A stretch of 37,461 bases of DNA from Myxococcales bacterium. Its GTDB lineage: Bacteria > Myxococcota_A > UBA9042 > JABWCM01. Where the stretch lies: assembly GCA_013360285.1 (NCBI GenBank), contig JABWCM010000023.1, positions 1 through 37,461 of the forward strand. The letters are read 5' to 3'. The notes beneath the pieces are model-generated. The model was not told where the DNA came from, searched no databases, and saw only the letters and a list, made by a program, of their open reading frames with translations. Both the position numbers and the translations under genes were made by a program. Shown here in pieces: positions 14,666 to 22,845 of the stretch. How positions within the stretch are numbered: the stretch's first letter is position 1; the number at the start of each line of letters is the position of its first letter.

Positions 14666-17503
14666 TCAAGTTGAATCTGAAGGTTCTCGCAGTACTAGGC
14701 CGTGCGGAATGCTGTCGCCCAGCAGATGTTGTTGCTCTTTTCGTTCCAACGGTACGACGTCTTTGATCATCGTTGTCAGTCGTTCCGAATCTGGTAATTT
14801 AGAAAGCTCGGCAAATAATTTTGAAAGAAGATCTGGTTTTAGATCCCGGGAGCGGTCCCCCGTTTTTCTGGCAATTTGCACAATGTCAAGCGCACAGTTG
14901 GCGGCTTCTTTCCAGCGGGTGATCAGCAGATCTTCCAACCACCTTCCCGCCACATGCGCCGGTAGTGCGGTATTGATTCCGGCATAAAGCGGAACCCGTG
15001 CTCCTATACGCCCCAACGCCCAATAACCAAACAACGTAAGGTCTTTGGACGATAACTGTTTTAGAATGAAATCACCCAGACGAGTTCTAGTTGTCGGCTC
15101 AATGCGTTCGAAACTGGCAGCAGCCATCCAGAGTTCCTGAATTTCGGCCTTGTCTGGCGCCGGGCGGCCCAGTTTGAACGTATCGATTTTTTTTGAGGTA
15201 ATCAGCGGATTGATATCACCAATGAGCTGGATCTGCTGCCCGGTTGTTAATCCTGCGGCGGTTCGGCGCCACATGACCCACCATTCGCGCCACACCTGAG
15301 AATCTCGTCGATGGTTTGGGCCTTCGGCGTACACCTTGTTCCAGAGTTCTCGAACACGGAGTTCGTCACCAGGCAGGCCTGTCCCGGGACGGAGACAAAA
15401 TCCAGCGAGATTGTACCAGCGTGATTCGTGCAGCGCCGATTGGCCACGTTTCGACGCACAATCACGGATCTTCGGCCACAAAGAACGCAACGCACCGAGT
15501 GGCCACTCGTCGCGGCGGAGTTCCATCGCCGTTTCCAATTCCCGCATGATCGATTTGGGCTCGATGATTTTCTCAACATAGCATTGCGAAATTACCCGTT
15601 GCGCTTGTTCAAGACGGGACTCGTCCAATGTTTCTGTTTCGATTGCCCCTGACGGCTGGGTGTCCGACGCCCAACCGGAACGCAGATCAAATTCCAGTTT
15701 CCAACGATGGGGTGAAATCGTTGACGCACAACCGACTGCCAATGTGCCAATCTCGGTCACTTTTGCTACCAGTTCAACCGGCAAAACGGCCTGGGAGCCC
15801 TTTTTTCCGTACTGTAGAACGGTGCGAATTGGCGGCAGGGCATTCAAGGTATCCGCGGTGAGCGACACCAGTTGCCCGGGTTCGTCACCAATTCGTGTGC
15901 TGGAAGACCACAAGGGAAAACTGACCGGCCGATTGGTAACGATCTGGAAATCCTGGTTGGACACATGAACCTCGCGTCCTTCTTCCAACCCGTGCGGGAT
16001 CAGACAAACCACGGTATTTGAGACTGTTTTGGCAGATTCGTCGTAGTCCGGGGTTCCTACTCCAACGTAATAGGCTCGGGCTGAGCCTCCCGCAATACGA
16101 ATTCCAAAACCACGTCGAACAGCGCCGTAATAGGCGGCGCCCAAAGCCACAGCAAGATCGGGTTTCTGATTAGACAGCACTTTTGGTTGGTAAGTTTCCG
16201 TGCCAAACCAGTTCTTTAACGAATCGACTATCCGTTGTTGAACGCGGGTTGGCTCGGTGGCTCCGCCATTGAAAAGTACCGCATCTGGTCGAACAAGATC
16301 GCCATCACGAGATTGGCTGCGAACGTTGGGCGCCTGTGATCGCAAAAAAGACAAAATATGTCTAGGAATTGCCGGATCGGTTTCATAGGGCAACCCCAGT
16401 TCAAATATACCTCCGCGTTTTCTTCCGATGATTTTTTCGGAACGTTCGCATAACGGAAAAAAGCCGTCCAGCAAAAGTTGTTCCGCTTCTCGGTGCAAGA
16501 GGGGGTGGGACACGGTACCGCCTATCACCCGGCTGCCGCTTCCTGGTATAGCAACTTTGGCCATTTCTGGCGCATTGTCAGAAAGCAACGTCTCCTTGGC
16601 CTCCCGACAACGGTATGTCAGTTGCGACCACTGGCGGGCATCAAGGGCCTTTCCAGGCGGAATCGCGTGTTCGATGTGCCTCGCGAGTGCGATATCCATA
16701 TTGTCACCTCCCAAAAGAAGGTGGGCGCCGACGGCGATACGTTCAAACGACGGTGCTTTTCCGTTTTGCATGCTCACGTCGATTAGGCTCAGGTCCGTTG
16801 TTCCTCCGCCGATGTCGCATACCAACGCGACTCCTCCGCCGGGAAACGCTTGTTCCCATCGCTGGTCGTGGCTTTCGATCCAATGGTAAAACGCCGCTTG
16901 AGGTTCTTCGACCAAAGTCAGTTTACGCAGACCGGCACGTTCTGCCGCGACACATACCAACTCACGCGCTACTTCGTCGAAGCTCGCGGGTACCGTGAGT
17001 ACGACTTCCTGATCTTCAAACGTGGCTTGGGAATTTTCCCGACAGAATGTGTAATTCCAGGCTTCCTTGATGTGGGAAAGGACAAGTACGGCAGCATCGA
17101 CCGGAGACATTTTGGGTACGTCGTCGGCCCCGGACCAGGGCAACATGGGTGCAGTTCGGTCGACGAGGTCATTACATAGCCAGCTTTTTGACGAAGATAC
17201 CAATCGACCCGGAACCAGGGCGCCCCAGTCACGGGCCATTTCGCCGACCACGAAGCTACGACTTTTGTCCCATGGTACGGCGGTTGAACCGGGAGGAAGG
17301 TCATGGCCACCCGGGAGGTAAACAAACGATGGCAACAACGGACGCGCCTCGACAAAAGACGGTCGCACCAACTGAGGAACTGGAAAGACTTTTACGTCGG
17401 GAGAACCAGTCCACTCGTGGCGCATGTCGATGTACGCAACGGCGCTGTTGGTAGTACCCAAGTCAATGCCGATCACAAAAGGCGAACCAATAGTCGACAT
17501 CAT
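14666..17503 (-). CDS. Hsp70-family protein with long C-terminal (DUF3731-type) extension
   Basis: 945 residues, larger than DnaK (about 640). The ATPase domain is well preserved: phosphate-1 motif IGIDLGTTNSAVAYID near the N terminus, phosphate-2 motif VCDIGGGTTDLSLIDV, and adenosine motif VLFNGGATEPTRVQQ. The usual DnaK substrate-lid sequence is replaced by a long helical C-terminal region (about 650-945; MELRRDEWPLGALRSLWPKI, WYNLAGFCLRPGTGLPG, FGYWALGRIGARVPLY), as in Hsp70-like proteins annotated with DUF3731. The role of this family is unknown. The upstream paralogue and the DUF2760 gene form the usual set. ATG 17503 has GAGG upstream; an ATG three bases later is an alternative. A MITE-like element separates it from the paralogue. 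Confidence 0.88.
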   Translation of the reverse strand: MMSTIGSPFVIGIDLGTTNSAVAYIDMRHEWTGSPDVKVFPVPQLVRPSFVEARPLLPSFVYLPGGHDLPPGSTAVPWDKSRSFVVGEMARDWGALVPGRLVSSSKSWLCNDLVDRTAPMLPWSGADDVPKMSPVDAAVLVLSHIKEAWNYTFCRENSQATFEDQEVVLTVPASFDEVARELVCVAAERAGLRKLTLVEEPQAAFYHWIESHDQRWEQAFPGGGVALVCDIGGGTTDLSLIDVSMQNGKAPSFERIAVGAHLLLGGDNMDIALARHIEHAIPPGKALDARQWSQLTYRCREAKETLLSDNAPEMAKVAIPGSGSRVIGGTVSHPLLHREAEQLLLDGFFPLCERSEKIIGRKRGGIFELGLPYETDPAIPRHILSFLRSQAPNVRSQSRDGDLVRPDAVLFNGGATEPTRVQQRIVDSLKNWFGTETYQPKVLSNQKPDLAVALGAAYYGAVRRGFGIRIAGGSARAYYVGVGTPDYDESAKTVSNTVVCLIPHGLEEGREVHVSNQDFQIVTNRPVSFPLWSSSTRIGDEPGQLVSLTADTLNALPPIRTVLQYGKKGSQAVLPVELVAKVTEIGTLAVGCASTISPHRWKLEFDLRSGWASDTQPSGAIETETLDESRLEQAQRVISQCYVEKIIEPKSIMRELETAMELRRDEWPLGALRSLWPKIRDCASKRGQSALHESRWYNLAGFCLRPGTGLPGDELRVRELWNKVYAEGPNHRRDSQVWREWWVMWRRTAAGLTTGQQIQLIGDINPLITSKKIDTFKLGRPAPDKAEIQELWMAAASFERIEPTTRTRLGDFILKQLSSKDLTLFGYWALGRIGARVPLYAGINTALPAHVAGRWLEDLLITRWKEAANCALDIVQIARKTGDRSRDLKPDLLSKLFAELSKLPDSERLTTMIKDVVPLERKEQQHLLGDSIPHGLVLREPSDST

Positions 17504-17800
17504 TTATTTTCCTCGGTCGTTTCGCAATAGAACGGATACAGGGTCCAGATGTGTGGTGTTTTTTAGCGGAATGTTGGGCCAGCGGAATTTGAGCCGGATC
17601 GTCCGGAAAAATCCTGAGTCATATCGGGAATATGGCGCAGGATTTTTTACGGGCGAGACGGCCAAAGGCCGCCAGGACAGAAATTTCATCAAAAAACACC
17701 AGCCACCTAGACGGCAGTTACCGGGTTGCTCACCTTGCGTGAAGGTAAAAATGCGGATTTTTTTTGTTTTGGAGCCAAATGGCTCGCAATCTTATAGACG
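17504..17800 (-). other. Interrupted spacer between the two Hsp70-like genes
   Basis: A 297-bp gap inside what should be an operon. More than half of it is the short family C element (17549-17710). The rest has no gene. The downstream Hsp70-DUF3731 gene may now depend on read-through or on a promoter within this gap. Confidence 0.5.
17549..17710 (+). repeat. Family C element, short copy (~162 bp)
   Basis: The ends are GATGTGTGGTGTTTTTTAG and an inverted copy ending AAAACACCAGCCACCTAG. The body shares GGCCAGCGGAATTTGAGCC, GGATCGTCCGGAAAAATCCTGA and GACGGCCAAAGGC with the copy at 10661-10927, but lacks the nested family D segment. It lies between two genes of one likely operon. Confidence 0.7.
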
Positions 17801-19636
17801 TTATCCTGCATCTTCCCGGATGTTAAACTCCAGCTTCCATTTTCGTTCACCATCACGGGCGACACACCAAATTTCCAGTGTTCCGATTTCGGTAACATGT
17901 GTGCGGATGTGTACCGGAACCACCATGCCTGTATCGTCGCCCGAACCCGACAAGGTCGTTTCGAGCGGTGCCAGATCCCGGATTTCGTCGTCGTTGTAAA
18001 CGTCGATCATCGCGCCGATAGGGTCGTCACGACGGATGGTTGAGCTGAGCAGTCTGAACGTTGCCGGTTCACCGACGACCAACCCAAACTCGCGACTTGC
18101 GACATCTTGAGATGTTCCTTCCTCGGTACCAAAAGGAGCTACGCACAACGCTTTGATTGGCGGAGCCATACCCGGGACAGTCGGTAGGGAAGATTCGATG
18201 CCCACATAATAACTTCTGGCTGTTCCACCACGAATTCTGAGCCCGTGCCCCAAACGAACCAGTCCGTAATATGCAGCACCCCGTGCGACCGCTAGATCCA
18301 GACTTTGGTGGCGCAGAATGCGGATGGGCTCTGCGCCATCGGCGGTGAGCCATTGGTTCACGATGCTGCTAAGTTTGTCTCGAAGGAGAGTAGCTTCAAA
18401 GATACCCCCGTTAAATAACAAAGCTGACGGGCGAATGAACGATCCCGAATTTTGCCCGGCAGAATGGGCGTTTCGCGTCAGAAACTCCGCGAGGTGCCGA
18501 GTAACTCCGGCGTCTGCTGCGAAAGGTAAGCCGATTTCTCGTAGCCCGGTCGTTCGTCGTTGTTGCGGTCGGTCGGTTATCGAACACTCTGGAAAGAATC
18601 CACGCAACAAGACATCGATGTCTGCTCGGACGAGATCGGTTCGAATCGTTCCGCCGATTAATCGCGAACCCCGACCCAGCACCGAAACGGGAAATGATTG
18701 CAAACCGGGATCCGAAAGCAACGCCTCTTTTGCAACTCTGCATGCGTGCCAAAGTTCGCGGGACTGCCAAGCGTCAAGTTGGGTTCCTTGCTGGGCGAGC
18801 CGCTGTTGGGCAAGGTGCGCCAATGCAACGTCCATATTGTCGCCGCCCAACAAAATATGGTCGCCAACTGCCAGTCGCTCCAAGACCAGATCACCCTGAT
18901 GGTCCTTGACCTGGATCACGCTGAAGTCGGTGGTACCGCCACCGACGTCGCAGACCAGAATCACGTCGTTTGCATGAACTTCCTTACGCCATGCGTCCCC
19001 CGTAGAGGCCAACCAGGCGTATAATGCCGCCTGGGGTTCTTCGAGGAGTGTAACATGAGGCAAACCGGCCAAGCGCGTTGCTTCAATCGTCAAATCCCGG
19101 GCAATCGGGTCAAATGACGCTGGAACCGTAACGAGGATCTGCTGACGCGCAAACTGAAGTGACGGATCCTGCTGCGCAATAACGTGATCCCATGCGTCGC
19201 GGATGTGAACGAGATAACTCGTCGCGGCTTCCACTGGCGAGACGCGGCGCATCTCGGTGTCACCAAGCGGTAAAAAGGCTGCCCGCCGGTCTACTTCGCC
19301 GTGGGACATCCAGCTTTTTGCCGATGACACTAACCGTCTCGGAACTTTGGCGCCGTGGTCACGGGCGAGGGTCCCTACAGCGAACGACAAGTCTTTTTTC
19401 CACGGAAGCGACAATGAGCCGGGAGGCAACTCACCTTCCGCGGCAAGGTACAAAAACGATGGCAGGGTTTTTTTTGCCTCTACGTGGCCCAATCGCGTCA
19501 ACTGAGGAATATCGAATCCATGAATATCAGGAAGTAGGTTGCTATTAGGCTCAGTTTTCGTCAAATCTACATAGGCAACTGCGCAGTTTGTAGTGCCCAG
19601 GTCAATTCCGATCACAAAACGCGACATTTCGGACAT
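17801..19636 (-). CDS. Hsp70-family (DnaK-like) protein
   Basis: About 611 residues. Start at ATG 19636 places IGIDLGTTNCAVAYVDL near the N terminus and has GAGG upstream, inside the end of the preceding gene. The longer frame from 19723 would overlap the DUF2760 gene. Phosphate-2 motif VCDVGGGTTDFSVIQV and adenosine-binding LLFNGGIFEATLLRD are present. It aligns along its whole length with the first two thirds of the neighbouring 945-residue protein and ends at the equivalent of WKLEFDLR (here WKLEFNIRE). It therefore lacks the DUF3731-type region by family design rather than truncation. It is probably an ATP-dependent chaperone-like protein, but clients are unknown. There are two bases between the DUF2760 stop and this start. 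Confidence 0.88.
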   Translation of the reverse strand: MSEMSRFVIGIDLGTTNCAVAYVDLTKTEPNSNLLPDIHGFDIPQLTRLGHVEAKKTLPSFLYLAAEGELPPGSLSLPWKKDLSFAVGTLARDHGAKVPRRLVSSAKSWMSHGEVDRRAAFLPLGDTEMRRVSPVEAATSYLVHIRDAWDHVIAQQDPSLQFARQQILVTVPASFDPIARDLTIEATRLAGLPHVTLLEEPQAALYAWLASTGDAWRKEVHANDVILVCDVGGGTTDFSVIQVKDHQGDLVLERLAVGDHILLGGDNMDVALAHLAQQRLAQQGTQLDAWQSRELWHACRVAKEALLSDPGLQSFPVSVLGRGSRLIGGTIRTDLVRADIDVLLRGFFPECSITDRPQQRRTTGLREIGLPFAADAGVTRHLAEFLTRNAHSAGQNSGSFIRPSALLFNGGIFEATLLRDKLSSIVNQWLTADGAEPIRILRHQSLDLAVARGAAYYGLVRLGHGLRIRGGTARSYYVGIESSLPTVPGMAPPIKALCVAPFGTEEGTSQDVASREFGLVVGEPATFRLLSSTIRRDDPIGAMIDVYNDDEIRDLAPLETTLSGSGDDTGMVVPVHIRTHVTEIGTLEIWCVARDGERKWKLEFNIREDAG

Positions 19637-19638
19637 AA

Positions 19639-20247
19639 TTAGACCTCTACTTCGGCCGGTGCAATGACCGCCAAATCTTGGCCTGGTGGCGTCGACGGTA
19701 GCTTTAATTTGACCACGCGCCATCCGTGATGTCGCAATATGCCCGAAAAGGGCGGATTTCCCACGACATTGCCCACTACGCGAATACGATGAGGATCAAA
19801 TCCAGACGGAACCTGGTAGGGACCACCTTCTTCGCCTTGTAAGACCGCCTCGACCGTTGCGTACTCAACGATGGCTTTGCGGCACCCCGAGTGAATTGTC
19901 CGAACTGCACCGCCCACTTGTTCATCGGTGTAGCTGGAAATGTCCTCTTGGAGAAAATCAATAAAACGCCCTTCTTGCTGTAAGATAGCGAGTAATTTAA
20001 GCGCGGACGAATCGGTTCCCTCTTTTTTTTCCGGCGGTTTTTCCGGTGGCGCTACAGTCAGTGCCGGGTCCGGCGTACGCGGTTTCACCGCCGCGTCGGA
20101 GGTTGCTTGGTGACTGATTTGAAGGGATTTAGATTCAGGTTCGGCGAATTGTGGCGTTCTACCTGCCTCTAACTGTTGAATTTGTGAGTAACCGGGACCA
20201 AAAAGTATTCGAAAAAACCATTTGAACGCCAGTATGATTCGTCCCAT
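19639..20247 (-). CDS. DUF2760 domain-containing protein
   Basis: 202 residues. An N-terminal hydrophobic/aromatic helix (ILAFKWFFRILFG) may anchor it to the membrane. A Pro/Lys-rich linker (about 55-80) leads to a conserved C-terminal domain (about 80-200) with SALKLLAILQQEGRFIDFLQ, EDISSYTDEQVGGAVR and GCRKAIVEY. This ends with ILRHHGWRVVKLKLP, typical of DUF2760. Function unknown. In many proteobacteria this family sits directly upstream of the two Hsp70-like genes found here, so a shared process is likely. ATG 20247 has GGAGG four to five bases upstream. Confidence 0.88.
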   Translation of the reverse strand: MGRIILAFKWFFRILFGPGYSQIQQLEAGRTPQFAEPESKSLQISHQATSDAAVKPRTPDPALTVAPPEKPPEKKEGTDSSALKLLAILQQEGRFIDFLQEDISSYTDEQVGGAVRTIHSGCRKAIVEYATVEAVLQGEEGGPYQVPSGFDPHRIRVVGNVVGNPPFSGILRHHGWRVVKLKLPSTPPGQDLAVIAPAEVEV

Positions 20248-20711
20248 AGGACCTCCGACCCTGTTTTCGATGCGGTGCTTGTCGTGTATAGCGGTTGTGC
20301 TCAGTTCTTCGCTTTAGAGCGCCGACCGCGCTTGCCGTCGTATCGTTCGGTCACGTTTCGAGTAGGTGTTTTGGGCGTGACGCCCACTCGGGTTCGTGGT
20401 GCATAGTGCAACGGACCCACTCCGGTCAAGTACCGCAATCCACAACTATGCACCTTGGTGTAAGCGGGGTCGTGTCCGAGTTGCTTTTGAATTTACCGAG
20501 CGGGCAATTTTTGCCGTCGGTGTGCCAAGTCCAAAAAAACCGCGATAAAGTCGGGGTGGGTTTACCGATGTGTGTTGATTTTAGACCTGTCTTGACGATA
20601 CGCTCTGCGCACCCTGCTGGGGTGGCTTTTGCATAGCCCACACCCGAGTTCGGAGTCATGTCGGTCATGCGATTGAACAGATACCAACCCCGCCGCGAAG
20701 AAGAGGATTTT
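20248..20711. other. Divergent intergenic region
   Basis: 464 bp between the minus-strand DUF2760 operon and the plus-strand IgGFc-binding-like gene, so promoters for both should lie here. A hairpin GGGCG-TGA-CGCCC (20373-20385) with a flanking CGAGT/ACTCG pair is visible. An open frame at 20295-20636 has no family resemblance, and I do not call it a gene. No confident promoter hexamers. Confidence 0.35.
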
Positions 20712-22745
20712 GTGAACAGGCAGCGGTTTTTTGTTACGGTGTGCGCCGTTCTCATTTGGACGGGTGCAGCATGTAGTGAGGACAAGAAAGAGGAGGACAA
20801 TTCCGGCTTCGGTGCGTCGGGTAATTCCGATACCGGAATTTTGGGTGAGTCTGACGGTTCGGGCGGGTTCGGGGGTACTGGTGAATCGGATACTGCCGGT
20901 GCCCAGAACGGAGATTCATCGTCGGTCGCTCAAGATGCTGACTCGGCGGAAACCTTCGGTTGCATCCCCGGTTCCAACGGTGGCTGTTTTGACTCTGCGT
21001 CGCGGAAAATTTGCAATGTTGACGGGACCGACTTTGTTGCCGAGGCGTGCCCTGATGGTACCGCATGTACGGCTGGTCAGTGTCTGAACCCCACTTGTAC
21101 TCCCGGGGAGCCCAAAAACGAGTGTGCGTCCACAACGGCCTATCTGGTGTGCAACGCCGCAGGGACGTTATACGAATCCGTTTCCTGTCCAAATGGCCTT
21201 AAATGTAATCAAGGTAAGTGCGAAGACCTGTTCTGTGTGCCTGACACCTCGGTTTGCTTCAGCCCAACATCAATCAAGAAATGCCTTTCCGATGGTTCTG
21301 CATACGGTCAACCGGAACTGTGTCCACAGGGGCAGCAGTGCAACGGAGAGTTGGGTCAGTGCGTGGATGCCTGTGACGCCAACACAAAGGCAGGCATTTA
21401 TGTTGGCTGTAACTATTTCGCTTTGGATTTGGATAATGTCGAAGGTGGAGCGACCGCGGAGGTTGCGGTAGTGGTGTCAGTGCCTGCCACGGAAGACAAA
21501 GACGCCACGATCACCGTGCGTGACATGTCAAATGGACTGGAATTGACTGCGGAGCAAATGGCTGTTGACTCACTTAAGATAGCTCCCGGCGGGTTAAAGG
21601 TTTTTCTGATGCCGGCCGATGGTACCCAAGGCGCAAATCCGCTGGATGGTTCAATAAAAACCAAAGCAAGTTACGAAATCAAGAGTACTGCGCCGGTTAC
21701 CGTTCACCAGTTTAACCCACTTAACGGCGAAGGTGTATTCACCAACGACGCATCGTTGTTGTTGCCGTCAAACCTGGGAGGAACAGAGTATTTGGTTATG
21801 GGCTGGCCCCATCGAATTTTTCAGGACGACGACCAAACCATTCCTTTCCGAGGGTTTGTAACTATCGTGGCGACCGAGGTTGGGACTACTCAGGTCGTGG
21901 TGACCGCTCGCGGTCAGGTTGCCGGTGGAAAAGGGGTTCCCAGTATCAAGAAAAATCAAACCCATATGTTTACGCTGGAACAAGGGGAAGTGCTTAACTT
22001 GGAGACCGACGGCGACGAGGGTGAAGATTTAACTGGTTCGTGGATCAAAACCGACAAAAAAGTGAACGTGTTGGCCGGGAGTGAGTGCGCCAATATTCCC
22101 GTCGGGGTGGATTATTGCGATCACATTGAGCAACAGCTCATTCCCGTCAATACGTGGGGCAGTTCGTATGTCGCTGACGCATTTATTGCGCGTAACGAAC
22201 ATCAATTTGACATTTGGCGTGTAATGGGGGGGCGCGACAACACAACCGTGACTACCAACCCACCGATCAAAGGATTCGAAGTGTTCACCCTGCATAAAGG
22301 GACCTTTGTAGAATTTATCGCCAAAGGAACGTTTGCAATCAACGCTGATGGTCCCATTTTGGTAGGGCACTACATGGTAGGGTCAAATTATCCCGGATAT
22401 CAGCCGAAATGTGAGTCAGGAAGTGGTATCGGCGACCCAGCGTTTACTCTCGCAGTACCGGTCGAACAACAGTTGTTGTCCTATGTGGTTTTGACGCCAC
22501 CAGGATATGCAGAAAACTATATTAATGTCGTGTCCGAAACGGGTGTCGACGTTTCTATTGATGACGTTCCGATCACGAATTTCAGTCCCATCGGAACCAC
22601 GGGGTTTCAAATTGCTCATGTGCCGGTGCAGACGGGAGTGCACTCTATTGTCGGTGCTCAGAAGTTCGGGGTGACGGCTTACGGATATGATTGTGATGTA
22701 AGTTACGCTTATCCGGGTGGGCTGAAATTGACGACGGTAAAATGA
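20712..22745 (+). CDS. Secreted lipoprotein with IgGFc-binding-like domain
   Basis: About 677 residues. GTG 20712 has AGAGGA five bases upstream and gives a lipoprotein signal (VLIWTGAAC; acylated Cys). A Gly/Ser/Asp-rich linker leads to cysteine-rich repeats of about 45 residues (FGCIPGSNGGCFDSASRKIC, CTPGEPKNECASTTAYLVC, FCVPDTSVCFSPTSIKKC). A large beta-rich domain (about 230-660) then resembles the IgGFc_binding family: GIYVGCNYFALDLDNVEGG, VTVHQFNPLNGEGVFTNDAS, LLLPSNLGGTEYLVMGWPH, VLAGSECANIPVG. Known: that family is widespread in secreted proteins of myxobacteria-like genomes, where its ligand is not established. Inference: an adhesin-like outer-membrane surface protein. An 80-100 bp gap separates it from the next lipoprotein gene. 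Confidence 0.82.
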   Translation: MNRQRFFVTVCAVLIWTGAACSEDKKEEDNSGFGASGNSDTGILGESDGSGGFGGTGESDTAGAQNGDSSSVAQDADSAETFGCIPGSNGGCFDSASRKICNVDGTDFVAEACPDGTACTAGQCLNPTCTPGEPKNECASTTAYLVCNAAGTLYESVSCPNGLKCNQGKCEDLFCVPDTSVCFSPTSIKKCLSDGSAYGQPELCPQGQQCNGELGQCVDACDANTKAGIYVGCNYFALDLDNVEGGATAEVAVVVSVPATEDKDATITVRDMSNGLELTAEQMAVDSLKIAPGGLKVFLMPADGTQGANPLDGSIKTKASYEIKSTAPVTVHQFNPLNGEGVFTNDASLLLPSNLGGTEYLVMGWPHRIFQDDDQTIPFRGFVTIVATEVGTTQVVVTARGQVAGGKGVPSIKKNQTHMFTLEQGEVLNLETDGDEGEDLTGSWIKTDKKVNVLAGSECANIPVGVDYCDHIEQQLIPVNTWGSSYVADAFIARNEHQFDIWRVMGGRDNTTVTTNPPIKGFEVFTLHKGTFVEFIAKGTFAINADGPILVGHYMVGSNYPGYQPKCESGSGIGDPAFTLAVPVEQQLLSYVVLTPPGYAENYINVVSETGVDVSIDDVPITNFSPIGTTGFQIAHVPVQTGVHSIVGAQKFGVTAYGYDCDVSYAYPGGLKLTTVK

Positions 22746-22845
22746 GTGGCAGTATCCTCAAAATGAGCGTTGGAATAAGTTGTTGCCCGACTCTAAATAA
22801 TTTGGTTTTGCAAGCATTCTCGATTTGTTAAGTTACGGAGGCACA

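Noticed and set aside
20295-20636. 113-codon open frame in the divergent intergenic region
   Set aside because: No ribosome-binding site, no domain or signal peptide, and it lies where the promoters of the flanking genes are expected.
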